DNA of 64,000 nt, taken from contig OZ025799.1 in assembly GCA_964019425.1 (NCBI GenBank), positions 744,001 to 808,000 on the forward strand. Reading direction: 5' to 3'. Numbering within the stretch: the first letter of the stretch is position 1; the number at the start of each line of letters is the position of its first letter. Shown piece by piece: positions 41,450 through 51,123 of the stretch. The notes beneath the pieces are model-generated. The model was given only the letters and a program-made list of their open reading frames with translations. It had not been told where the DNA came from and did not search any database. The stretch is from Flectonema sp. DT1601 (lineage: Eukaryota; Euglenozoa; Diplonemea; Diplonemida; Diplonemidae). Both the position numbers and the translations under genes were made by a program.

Positions 41450-42763
41450 AGTGATGAGCTGAGAGAACGGGGGGCAACTTGATACTAATATTAAATGGAA
41501 AGCAACTTGAAACTGGCAAAAACGAGAATAGGGTTCGGCCAAACCTGGTTGCAATATAAGAAATCAACAGTTGGTATCGATAAAAAATCCCATATGTGCT
41601 GGGGGGGATGAAACAAAAAAAAAATGACAAAAGAAAAACTCTCATTGCAATCCTCATCACGTGTATCTGATACATATTGTTAAGAGGCTTGAGGTAAGTA
41701 AGATAATAATTTTTTTTTTTTTTTTAAATTCACAAAAAAAAAAACAACACATCCAAACAAAAACTTTTTTTTTTTTTTTTGGACTGTTCTATGGAAACAA
41801 ACATTGATTTGTGATAAAAAGTTTTTTCTTTGACAAAAAACCGTTGTCTTCGGAGCAAAACAGTGCGAAATAAAAAATTATCAAAAACAGGCAATTACGA
41901 GTGCCCTGCCAATTCACATAAAGAAAGGAAATGGGGGAACGAGTGGGTTTTTACTTTTCATCTCTCGAATAGGTGGTATGTGTTCAGTACAAATAGCCCT
42001 TCGATAATGCGATGATCACAATACCCAGTAGAAACGGTTAACAGAATACCATGATCGACTGAACAATCTGCTAAAAAGAATAGACTTTGTGAAGACACAA
42101 AGTTTGTATTTTCTGTCTCCATCTTTTCTTACCCCCGTTTGGTACTCATTGATAGGGGAAAAAAGATAGATTGACAATAATATTTTTTTTTTATTTTTTC
42201 TACATTTTTTCTCGTTGAAAAGAACATTAAAAAAAACCAAGAATACACAGTTTTTTTTTTTTTTTTTTTTCAGTGTTCTGTCACAGCTAATTTTAAAATA
42301 CAATATCGGGGTTCCAGCTAACGGTTTTTGGACTCGCTGCCATGTTCCGAATATTGAAAACAAAAATTAACTGAAAACTCACCAAATAAAAGAATAATTT
42401 TTTTTTTTTTGCGATCCACTACATGACGCTTAGCTCAGTACGCGGAGCATAAAGGTTTCGTAACTAGGAAGAGGCTACACCTTAAGACTTCAGAATGCAT
42501 GAGGGAGAATAAAACAGCTAACATTTCATGCTGAAGTTGCAGACGAGTCTTTTTTTTCCCCTTTATAAAAAGTATGATGTTCTTTTTGTTTTTTATTTTT
42601 TGTTTTCGTTCTATCGCTCGTTCAGTTTTTTTCATTTATTATTCTTTTTTTTTGAAGAGAAAAGAGAAAGGCAAGGGTTTGCAAAAAAAAAAAGAGGAGG
42701 AAAAAAGAAAGGGAAAAATTCAAATCGAAGAAATACCAAATAACTAAAAATGTGGGTTTACAC
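41450..42763. other. 1.3 kb intergenic region
   Basis: AT-rich with several A/T tracts. A stretch at 42424-42450 resembles a tRNA D-arm by chance but lacks the other arms. No gene supported. Confidence 0.55.
41459..41476 (-). promoter_or_regulatory. Candidate trans-splice acceptor upstream of the pseudokinase
   Basis: Sense TTGCCCCCCGTTCTCTCAG, 9 nt before the first of two ATGs at 41449. This is the strongest polypyrimidine tract in the window. Confidence 0.5.
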
Positions 42764-44176
42764 CTATCCCATGTGGAATGAAGCAGCATCACCATTTTGA
42801 CCCATTTCCTTAAGGTAATTAATGTGTCTGCTGAATGCGTCAGTGAAACTAGGAAGGACGTTGTATTTCACATCGTGCTTCTTGCACACTTCCATAATAA
42901 TTGGAGCAAGCTTCGGGTAGTGGTACTGCGAAATTCCAGGGAAAAGGTGATGAACAGTTTGATAATTCAGAGCACCACACAACCAGGTCATAAACCAATC
43001 ACCGTGAGAGTAGTCAACGCTGGTTTTAATTTGAGATACTGCCCACTCATCTTTACACTTGTCATCGTATCCCTTGTCACCAAGTGGATAGTCGGCAACA
43101 TCTGAAATGTGGCTGACTTGGAAATTAAATGCCAAGTACCAACCAGTAATCATATCACTCATAATAAACATAAGAATGTACCACATGATAGGAACATTCA
43201 AGTATACAAGTGGTACAACAATCCTCCATGCTACCCAAGCAGCCTTAACAACAAACCAACCTGAGTACCACTGTGGGGAATGCTTTCTGACACGAAGAGG
43301 ACCAGCGTACTCTCCACCAAATGCGTGTGTGATGTCAGAAATTCTTACCTTCATACCTAATGACCCATAAGCAATAGGAAGGTATATGTGTTGATATTTG
43401 TACATAGATCCCCACTGCTGTTTTTTAACCAAGTATCTTGCATCGCCTTCCTTGCTTGGAGGGAGGTCAGGATCGGCTTCGAAAACGTTTGTCCAAACGT
43501 GATGTCCAACAACGTGCTGAAGATGCCAAGCTGTCATTGACACACCAGCGTACAAGTCCATTGTGAATTTACCAAAAAGATCCCACATCAAGGGCTTGTG
43601 ACTAAATGATCCATGAGAGCAGTCGTGCATTATATGAAGTAGTGGAAGTGCCTGAATCCATCCAAACATCAGAGCACCAATAATATTAACGAATCCTGGT
43701 AGCTCCATGTTGTAGCTGAGGTACAGAGAAACTGCCGCAATCATCATCATAAAACAGAACTTGTAGAATGGTTCAAACCAAGCCTTTGGGTCAATCTTAT
43801 TCTTAATAAAGTAATCCTTAACAACAGGTACTAAAGCATCGTACAAAGGAGTTTCTTTTGGGTATGTTGGTAGTTCAGAGTCGATGACCTTAGCGACTGC
43901 AAAATATCTCAATTTCTCTTCTGCTATATCTCTTGATAAAGCATGGTACGTACGAAAAGCATATGTTGCTTCTCTTCCCGCAAATGTTAACATCAATTCA
44001 CTTCCACCTGGATGCTTGTCAACGTAACCAGTCAGATCATAAGCGATGTCATCAACAATAACCCAACAGTCGTTCTTGGTGTTGTGCTTTGCTACTTCCT
44101 TCCAAGAAACTTCCTTCAGACCACTTTTTTCATCCTCTGAAATTGGATTCTTTCGGTTTCGAAGCCCCTCGACCAT
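42764..44176 (-). CDS. Cytochrome b5-fused front-end fatty acid desaturase (delta-5/delta-6 type)
   Basis: 470 residues from ATG at 44176. The cytochrome b5 domain (about 20-95) contains the heme motif HPGG at 55-58. The three His boxes of front-end desaturases follow: HDCSH (184-188), HVVGHH (221-226) and QTVHH (406-410), the last with Gln replacing the first His, as the class requires. Four or so membrane spans lie between them. The enzyme inserts a double bond between the carboxyl end and an existing double bond of a fatty acyl chain in the ER, in polyunsaturated fatty acid synthesis. The sequence feels closest to delta-5 or delta-6 enzymes, but regioselectivity cannot be read from sequence. 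The upstream frame is open only through a T tract and a CCTTCAG acceptor, so it is not coding. Confidence 0.92.
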   Translation of the reverse strand: MVEGLRNRKNPISEDEKSGLKEVSWKEVAKHNTKNDCWVIVDDIAYDLTGYVDKHPGGSELMLTFAGREATYAFRTYHALSRDIAEEKLRYFAVAKVIDSELPTYPKETPLYDALVPVVKDYFIKNKIDPKAWFEPFYKFCFMMMIAAVSLYLSYNMELPGFVNIIGALMFGWIQALPLLHIMHDCSHGSFSHKPLMWDLFGKFTMDLYAGVSMTAWHLQHVVGHHVWTNVFEADPDLPPSKEGDARYLVKKQQWGSMYKYQHIYLPIAYGSLGMKVRISDITHAFGGEYAGPLRVRKHSPQWYSGWFVVKAAWVAWRIVVPLVYLNVPIMWYILMFIMSDMITGWYLAFNFQVSHISDVADYPLGDKGYDDKCKDEWAVSQIKTSVDYSHGDWFMTWLCGALNYQTVHHLFPGISQYHYPKLAPIIMEVCKKHDVKYNVLPSFTDAFSRHINYLKEMGQNGDAASFHMG

Positions 44177-44205
44177 TTCGTTACTCTCTTTTTGTGATAG
44201 CAGAA

Positions 44206-44231
44206 CTGAAGGCAAAAAAAAAAAAAAAAAA
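44206..44231 (-). promoter_or_regulatory. Candidate splice acceptor upstream of the desaturase
   Basis: In sense, a run of ~18 T followed by GCCTTCAG, ending 29 nt before the ATG at 44176. It could serve a trans-spliced leader or a 5'-UTR cis-intron. Confidence 0.5.
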
Positions 44232-44475
44232 TCTAAAGTTGACCCCATCTCATCCCGTTGCAACAGCAAAACATAAATCATCCAAACTCTTAAGGGCAAT
44301 ACAAAACTACAAAAAAAAAAAAAAAAACCATTCAGACAATCCTTACATTTTTGTTGATCGCGGACAGTATTACTGGCGCACAGGGAACATCGATAGCATT
44401 TTTACCCATAATAAAATAAACGGTAGTCTGAATAGTTTCTTCGAATTCGTCGGTACTACATCAGAAGAACAGTAC

Positions 44476-44841
44476 TTACTTAGGTGAATCTTGCTTTGCT
44501 GTGGATATGAGCTTCTTAGACCCATCAGGGAGAACGTCATATGTTTTTACTGTTAAAGTGTTATCCGAATTACAAGATGTGATACGAACTGTGCCTCCGC
44601 ATTTTGATTGGGAATGTTCAGGTGGGTCTTTTCCTAATAGTTTACACCAGCGGTATTTAATTTCATATTTAATCGCTTCAAACAATGCCAGTACACTTCC
44701 AATTATCATTTGTCTCATCCATTCAGGTGTGGTGACCCAAAGAACAGCACCACCTGCTACTAATAGCCCACTTTTCTGAAAAGAATATTTCGGAGGTTTT
44801 CCACTACAATACCTACGTGATTTCACCACCAAGCGTAACAT
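44476..44841 (-). CDS. Small membrane protein with a mitochondrial-like N-terminus, unknown function
   Basis: 121 residues from ATG at 44841. The start (MLRLVVKSRRYCSGK) is basic and free of acidic residues, like a mitochondrial presequence. A hydrophobic span lies near 24-37 and a second, weaker one near 44-58. The C-terminal half is soluble, with KCGGTVRITSCNSDNTLTVKTYDVLPDGSKK, a beta-rich pattern. I do not recognise the family. The TAA stop is embedded in AAGTAAGTACTG, a near-perfect 5' splice site, so a longer spliced isoform or a further exon cannot be ruled out. An acceptor-like AGCAG lies 18 nt upstream. Confidence 0.6.
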   Translation of the reverse strand: MLRLVVKSRRYCSGKPPKYSFQKSGLLVAGGAVLWVTTPEWMRQMIIGSVLALFEAIKYEIKYRWCKLLGKDPPEHSQSKCGGTVRITSCNSDNTLTVKTYDVLPDGSKKLISTAKQDSPK

Positions 44842-46025
44842 TGAATAAATAATATTGTGCTGCTACTTGGAAGTAACTTTGACATGAAATTCACCCTCAC
44901 ACGATACCAACAAATTTAGGGGTATTACGGCTCACTATATTTCATAAACCTTTCCTGTTGTGAATATAATAAGCAATCACAATACAGCAATATTACAACA
45001 CCTGAGTAGGGAGAGCTCATATCTTGCTTGCCTTTTTGTCAAGAATTGACAGCAGCAGAAGATACTTTATGAAACGAAAAAAAAGAAGAAAAGAAGAAAA
45101 AAAAACAAATGAAATGAAATAAATATAAGAAACGAATTCGTCCAATATATGTATGGAATGAGAATAAAGAGATAAGCAATCGTTCAAAATCAAGGCGCAG
45201 TTTTATAACAACAAGAGAGAGACACGCGCAAACAACACTGGCCATTGGACGATTAAACAAGCATCAAGAGATTGAGAAGTTCGCCACATGAAACTAATTT
45301 AAAACAAATATCAAAAAAAATATAAATTTAGTTAAAAAGAGAGAGATCGATTTTTGCAAAACCGAAGAAAAAAAAAGGGGGGAAACAAAAGTAATAAGTA
45401 AATCAAAACAAGTTGCATACTGCATATCTGACTAACTGCCTCGATAGTGCTACAACGAGATTGATCTTTTTTTTTTTAAGTGTCGGGCTTCGAAAACAGC
45501 GTAAACCAATGGTTGTCTCTGCTTTTCTAGTCGACTTTAATTGAAACACAAGAAAAATAATTTTTCAATAAAACATCATAGTCAGTATACATATGAAAAA
45601 AAAAACAAAAAAATCACACCACATCTTTACTAACACTTTTTAAAGAATAACACGCGCAACATCTGTGACTTTGCTTTTTTCATACACATACTAACATGTC
45701 AAAAAATTGGTTTAAAAAAAAAAAAAAAAAAAATCAAAACACAAGCTGCTCCTTTAATTTTAGTTAGTTAAAGTTTTGTTGAGCTTGCTTTACTGCTTTG
45801 ACTATGCTTTATTCTGTTTTTCTTTTCTATGTTTTGTCAGTTTTTTTTCTTTTTTTTTCGACGATTGATATTCACAGGTCATTTTTACTATTATATAACA
45901 CACGCTTGACTTCATCGTCATTATTAAACAAAAATAATATAATCAAACAAGAGCTTCGATAAGTCTCTATGAAACAATTAAATAAATACGTCATGATAGG
46001 ATACAACGAATAACGAAAGGCAGAT
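44842..46025. other. 1.2 kb spacer before the isocitrate lyase array
   Basis: AT-rich with A/T tracts. It includes the 3' flank of isocitrate lyase copy 1, which is unlike the 3' flanks of the other four copies. No gene supported. Confidence 0.55.
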
Positions 46026-47825
46026 TTACTTTTTTTCAGGTTCCTCATCGTCCTCGAATATGAAGTCAGGAGTCTTCGGTTCCTCAAGACTGGATCTGAA
46101 CTTCTTCGGTCTCGATGACGGAACTTCAGTACCGGCTTCATCGTGAGCTTCCTTCTTCGCAGCCTTGAACTGGTCCTCAGTCACTCCCTTGCTCATGATA
46201 CCAGTTGAAGTCAGACTGTTAACCAAACCAGACTGGTAGTCAACAACAGCAGCACCAGACCACTTCTGGTGAGTCAGCGTCTCAACATCGTGCGTACGCT
46301 CCTCACGCTGGATACGCTCAACGTAAGCACGCATACCACGCTGGGCGTAGTCCTTCGTGAACGTGTCAACCATCAAAGCGTTCGAGTGGAAACCAGCGAG
46401 TGTGCAGAACTGCCAAACGAATCCGAAGCGCCCAATGTCACGAGTGAAGTTCGCCATCTCATCGTCACTCAATCCAGCGACATCCCAGTTGAATGAAGGC
46501 GAAAGGTTGTATGCGAGGAATTGCTTTGGGAACTCAGCGTGGATTCCGGCAGCGAACTGGCTCGCCTGCTTCACGTTCGGTGTGTCGGTCTCCATCCAAA
46601 GCAAGTCAGCGTGAGGAGCAAAAGCCTTAGCACGCTGAATGCAGAAGTCCATTCCAGACAAAACACGGTAGTATCCCTCCCGAGTACGAGGCTTGTACCA
46701 TGACCAGTACAATTCCGCTCCAAGGTCACTTGCCAATTCACGTGATTCTACGTGCGACAACTGCTTGTAGTTGTCATCCCACACCTTCAGCATCTCCTCG
46801 ATACTCTTGTCACGCTTTGGCAAGTTCTTCAATTCCTCAGTCACCGCTTCACCAAAAGTCATGATGTTCGCCTGCTCTCCCCACTTGGTCTGTGCCTCCA
46901 TCATCTGCTCAGGTGATGCCTGGCTCTTCTCAAGGTCACGCAACATGTCCACGAGGTTCGGGATTTCCTTGTTTCTCGTTCCCATGATGAAAGGGTGGTC
47001 ACGTGGGTCGATGTTGTTGTCGAGGAAATTAGCAGACTCCGCATCAGTTCTCGCAACAACAAGGGTCTCAGTTCCCATCACATCGCATTGCAGACGAGCA
47101 GCCTTCAGACGGTCAACGTGTTCCTGGGTGGAAACCAAAACCTTTCCTCCCATGTGACCACACTTCTTAGTTCCAGCCTTCTGATCCTCCAAGTGAACTC
47201 CAGCAGCTCCAGCCTCTACGAAAAGCTTCACCAACTTCATCAAAGCAGAGATCCCACCGTGTCCAGTGTCTCCGTCAGCAATGATTGGAGGGAAGAAGTC
47301 GACTGGTGGAGTCGCAAGACGCTCTTCCTCAGTCATGTTCGAACGCTCAAGAGCCTGCTTGCGGTTGTGGAACATCAGAGCACGGAACAACTGATCAGCC
47401 TTGTTTGGCACGGTGTCCATCGGGTAATCAGCAAGATCAGGACCCGGCTCGTTGGTCGTCGAGCAAGTCGACGATGATTGCCAACCACTCACGTAGATGG
47501 TCTCCAAGTACTTCGCCATCTGAGTAACTTGAACAGGGTCGGTACATCCAAAGGTCCACGAGGCCTTGCTCGTGTCCCAGTTGTTTTGGAACAACTTCCA
47601 TGCTTTCTTAGCAGACTCGTTGGCAAGATGGTATCTCTTGTGAGTCTCAGGGAACGTTCCACGAAGCTTCGCAACATCAGCTCCAGTGTAACCTCTGTTG
47701 ATGGTGGCGAATCTCTCGCTTCCGAACCACTCCTGAAGCTTTGCAGCGTCCTCAGCCATCGCCAAACCCTCCGGGTCTTTACCGAAGCTGTGAATGGCCC
47801 TGCGGAGTGTGTTGTTGCGCATCAT
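46026..47825 (-). CDS. ICL: Isocitrate lyase, tandem copy 1
   Basis: 599 residues from the first of two ATGs at 47825. It cleaves isocitrate to glyoxylate and succinate, the first step of the glyoxylate shunt. The catalytic signature KKCGHMGGK is at 220-228 with nucleophile Cys222. Substrate-binding stretches SGWQSSSTCS (113-122) and WMETDTPN are present. Length and the ~100-residue insertion after the catalytic loop fit the eukaryotic class. The N-terminus (MMRNNTLRRAIHSFGK) is basic and could target mitochondria; there is no C-terminal SKL. This copy differs from the others at the end (EEPEKK for ETAEKK), at V359 and at S366. It also has its own 3' flank. Codons end mostly in C or G, unlike the AT-ending codons of its neighbours, as expected for very high expression. 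Confidence 0.95.
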   Translation of the reverse strand: MMRNNTLRRAIHSFGKDPEGLAMAEDAAKLQEWFGSERFATINRGYTGADVAKLRGTFPETHKRYHLANESAKKAWKLFQNNWDTSKASWTFGCTDPVQVTQMAKYLETIYVSGWQSSSTCSTTNEPGPDLADYPMDTVPNKADQLFRALMFHNRKQALERSNMTEEERLATPPVDFFPPIIADGDTGHGGISALMKLVKLFVEAGAAGVHLEDQKAGTKKCGHMGGKVLVSTQEHVDRLKAARLQCDVMGTETLVVARTDAESANFLDNNIDPRDHPFIMGTRNKEIPNLVDMLRDLEKSQASPEQMMEAQTKWGEQANIMTFGEAVTEELKNLPKRDKSIEEMLKVWDDNYKQLSHVESRELASDLGAELYWSWYKPRTREGYYRVLSGMDFCIQRAKAFAPHADLLWMETDTPNVKQASQFAAGIHAEFPKQFLAYNLSPSFNWDVAGLSDDEMANFTRDIGRFGFVWQFCTLAGFHSNALMVDTFTKDYAQRGMRAYVERIQREERTHDVETLTHQKWSGAAVVDYQSGLVNSLTSTGIMSKGVTEDQFKAAKKEAHDEAGTEVPSSRPKKFRSSLEEPKTPDFIFEDDEEPEKK

Positions 47826-48534
47826 TTTTAAAATATTTAAAACTGAGTCGGGAGTGAGGAGAACTTCATTAACAACAATCGTCAATCACACAAATAAAAA
47901 AAGTCAGACATGACCGAAGTGGTCAAAAGGGCAGGAGTCAAAGAGGATATCATACAATGCGAACAAGAAAACAACAACAAAACAAACACGCGCAGGCATT
48001 CGCAGATTGAATGATCAAAATAAAAGTGAGAGGCAAATTCAATAAAAATATTTCGACGGAGAGTCAAGCAGCTAAAGTGCTAGATGACAATAAGAATAAA
48101 AAGAGAGGAGCATAAAATTCAGTAGTTTCGAGCCTTTAACAACACTTGCTTTAACAAAACAGTAAAATTTACTCAACAGGCACACCAAAACTACTAACCG
48201 CACGTTAAATGTGTGTCAAAAGAAATGACACAAAAAAAGAACAAAAGTGAACGAAAATCATTTTGCTATGTAAACAAAAGTTCCTTCAAAATAGTTGCAA
48301 TAGAACAAACGGCATTGATTAACAACAAATCAAACATTAACCACACAATACACAGTATTCGATATGTTAACAAATAACAGCGCATGACATGGTTGTATCT
48401 CAAATACTATTTAATGACCAAATATTGGAAGGAATCTGAACCGGTTCAGTAAACTAAAAGTTTGCCGTCCCCGTTTGGAAAATATAAACACTCGCTTGAA
48501 ACACATTTTAATATAAAACAATTTAACAATTTCT
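47826..48534 (-). repeat. Spacer type A-X between copies 1 and 2, duplicated at 55420-56121
   Basis: 709 nt almost identical over its full length to the spacer between copies 4 and 5, with only a few substitutions and short indels (for example GAAGTGG against GAAGATG near 47920). It contains the 5' region of copy 1 and the 3' region of copy 2. Confidence 0.92.
47843..47868 (-). promoter_or_regulatory. Candidate trans-splice acceptor, isocitrate lyase copy 1
   Basis: Sense TTCTCCTCACTCCCGACTCAG, 17 nt before the ATG. Relative to copies 2 and 4 it carries a small insertion inside the pyrimidine tract but keeps the CAG. Confidence 0.5.
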
Positions 48535-50334
48535 CTACTTCTTCTCAGCAGTCTCATCGTCCTCGAATATGAAGTCAGGAGTCTTCGGTTCCTCAAGACT
48601 GGATCTGAACTTCTTCGGTCTCGATGACGGAACTTCAGTACCGGCTTCATCGTGAGCTTCCTTCTTCGCAGCCTTGAACTGGTCCTCAGTCACTCCCTTG
48701 CTCATGATACCAGTTGAAGTCAGACTGTTAACCAAACCAGACTGGTAGTCAACAACAGCAGCACCAGACCACTTCTGGTGAGTCAGCGTCTCAACATCGT
48801 GCGTACGCTCCTCACGCTGGATACGCTCAACGTAAGCACGCATACCACGCTGGGCGTAGTCCTTCGTGAACGTGTCAACCATCAAAGCGTTCGAGTGGAA
48901 ACCAGCGAGTGTGCAGAACTGCCAAACGAATCCGAAGCGCCCAATGTCACGAGTGAAGTTCGCCATCTCGTCGTCACTCAATCCAGCGACATCCCAGTTG
49001 AATGAAGGCGAAAGGTTGTATGCGAGGAATTGCTTTGGGAACTCAGCGTGGATTCCGGCAGCGAACTGGCTCGCCTGCTTCACGTTCGGTGTGTCGGTCT
49101 CCATCCAAAGCAAGTCAGCGTGAGGAGCAAAAGCCTTAGCACGCTGAATGCAGAAGTCCATTCCAGACAAAACACGGTAGTATCCCTCCCGAGTACGAGG
49201 CTTGTACCATGACCAGTACAATTCCGCTCCAAGGTCCTTAGCCAACTCACGTGACTCCATGTGTGACAACTGCTTGTAGTTGTCATCCCACACCTTCAGC
49301 ATCTCCTCGATACTCTTGTCACGCTTTGGCAAGTTCCTCAATTCCTCAGTCACCGCCTCACCGAAAGTCATGATGTTTGCCTGCTCTCCCCACTTGGTCT
49401 GTGCCTCCATCATCTGCTCAGGTGATGCCTGGCTCTTCTCAAGGTCACGCAACATGTCTACGAGGTTCGGGATTTCCTTGTTTCTCGTTCCCATGATGAA
49501 AGGGTGGTCACGTGGGTCGATGTTGTTGTCAAGGAAATTAGCAGACTCCGCATCAGTTCTCGCAACAACAAGGGTCTCAGTTCCCATCACATCGCATTGC
49601 AGACGAGCAGCCTTCAGACGGTCAACGTGTTCCTGGGTGGAAACCAAAACCTTTCCTCCCATGTGACCACACTTCTTAGTTCCAGCCTTCTGATCCTCCA
49701 AGTGAACTCCAGCAGCTCCAGCCTCTACGAAGAGCTTCACCAACTTCATCAAAGCAGAGATCCCACCGTGTCCAGTGTCTCCGTCAGCAATGATTGGAGG
49801 GAAGAAGTCGACTGGTGGAGTCGCAAGACGCTCTTCCTCAGTCATGTTCGAACGCTCAAGAGCCTGCTTGCGGTTGTGGAACATCAGAGCACGGAACAAC
49901 TGATCAGCCTTGTTTGGCACGGTGTCCATCGGGTAATCAGCAAGATCAGGACCCGGCTCGTTGGTCGTCGAGCAAGTCGACGATGATTGCCAACCACTCA
50001 CGTAGATGGTCTCCAAGTACTTCGCCATCTGAGTAACTTGAACAGGGTCGGTACATCCAAAGGTCCACGAGGCCTTGCTCGTGTCCCAGTTGTTTTGGAA
50101 CAACTTCCATGCTTTCTTAGCAGACTCGTTGGCAAGATGGTATCTCTTGTGAGTCTCAGGGAACGTTCCACGAAGCTTCGCAACATCAGCTCCAGTGTAA
50201 CCTCTGTTGATGGTGGCGAATCTCTCGCTTCCGAACCACTCCTGAAGCTTTGCAGCGTCCTCAGCCATCGCCAAACCCTCCGGATCTTTACCGAAGCTGT
50301 GAATGGCCCTGCGGAGTGTGTTGTTGCGCATCAT
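48535..50334 (-). CDS. ICL: Isocitrate lyase, tandem copy 2
   Basis: 599 residues with all catalytic residues kept (Cys222 in KKCGHMGGK). It differs from copy 1 at K333R, V359M, S366K and the C-terminal ETAEKK. Its 5' flank is of the same type as copies 1 and 4, and its 3' flank matches that of copy 5. It is intact and expected to be active. Confidence 0.95.
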   Translation of the reverse strand: MMRNNTLRRAIHSFGKDPEGLAMAEDAAKLQEWFGSERFATINRGYTGADVAKLRGTFPETHKRYHLANESAKKAWKLFQNNWDTSKASWTFGCTDPVQVTQMAKYLETIYVSGWQSSSTCSTTNEPGPDLADYPMDTVPNKADQLFRALMFHNRKQALERSNMTEEERLATPPVDFFPPIIADGDTGHGGISALMKLVKLFVEAGAAGVHLEDQKAGTKKCGHMGGKVLVSTQEHVDRLKAARLQCDVMGTETLVVARTDAESANFLDNNIDPRDHPFIMGTRNKEIPNLVDMLRDLEKSQASPEQMMEAQTKWGEQANIMTFGEAVTEELRNLPKRDKSIEEMLKVWDDNYKQLSHMESRELAKDLGAELYWSWYKPRTREGYYRVLSGMDFCIQRAKAFAPHADLLWMETDTPNVKQASQFAAGIHAEFPKQFLAYNLSPSFNWDVAGLSDDEMANFTRDIGRFGFVWQFCTLAGFHSNALMVDTFTKDYAQRGMRAYVERIQREERTHDVETLTHQKWSGAAVVDYQSGLVNSLTSTGIMSKGVTEDQFKAAKKEAHDEAGTEVPSSRPKKFRSSLEEPKTPDFIFEDDETAEKK

Positions 50335-51123
50335 TTTTAAAATATTTAAAACTGAGTGAGGAGAACTTCATTAACAACAATCGTCAATCACACAAATACA
50401 AAAAATCAGACATGACCGAATGTCAAAAGGGCAGGAGTCAAAGAGGATATCATACAATGCGAACAAGAAAACAACAACAAAACAAACACGCGCAGGCATT
50501 CGCAGATTGAATGATCAAAATAAAAGTGAGAGGCAAATTCAATAAAAATATTTCGACGGAGAGTCAAGCAGCTAAGTTTCTGGATGACAATAAGAATAAA
50601 AAGAGAGGAAAATATAAATCAGTAGTTTTGAGCCTTTAACAACACTTGCTTTAACAAAACAGACGCATAAATACGAAATTCAGGCAAACAACTAGCTTAT
50701 ATAAAATGAAACAACTTCAAGCAACTACAAAGATGAGTCTATTGCAAGCAAACATTAAATGTCTGACACGAACCCTTTACAATAGACATGAGTTGCCAAT
50801 CGATGGCGATGGATTTTTTTAAAGTAAAAATTGAAACAAACTCCGATGACGAACTTTTTAAAACACATTATCAAAAAGTCGGTAGTTAATCAGAAGTTAA
50901 ATAAGTTGCATGACAAACATATGAAGTCAAGCAAGGAATTAACAAGTAAAGCAGTACTTTACTTATATTAAGTCTTTGGAATAACATAAACACACGCATC
51001 AAATATATTCGACACAAACAATTCAATCTTTCATTTCTTTTTTTTTCATTCTTGTAACAGTGCACTCGCATGTTTCTTTCACAATAACAAAATAACAACC
51101 CAGCCTTAGTTGCGGTCTGATTT
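50335..51123. other. Spacer between isocitrate lyase copies 2 and 3
   Basis: The first ~330 nt (to about 50662) match the type A 5' flank of copies 1 and 4. The remainder is different and ends in a 3' flank (from GTAACAGTGCACTCGCATG near 51054) shared with copy 4. The homology switches abruptly after AACAAAACAG. Confidence 0.85.
50352..50371 (-). promoter_or_regulatory. Candidate trans-splice acceptor, isocitrate lyase copy 2
   Basis: Sense GAAGTTCTCCTCACTCAG, 17 nt before the ATG, identical to copy 4. Confidence 0.5.

Noticed and set aside
42424-42475. tRNA-like segment containing GCTTAGCTCAGT and a GCTC/GAGC stem
   Set aside because: Only the D-arm resembles a tRNA. No anticodon stem, no T-arm consensus and no acceptor pairing could be found on either strand.
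44177-44299. N-terminal extension of the desaturase
   Set aside because: The extra codons cross a T tract and a splice acceptor and begin at a TTG. The ATG at 44176 gives a normal cytochrome b5 N-terminus.
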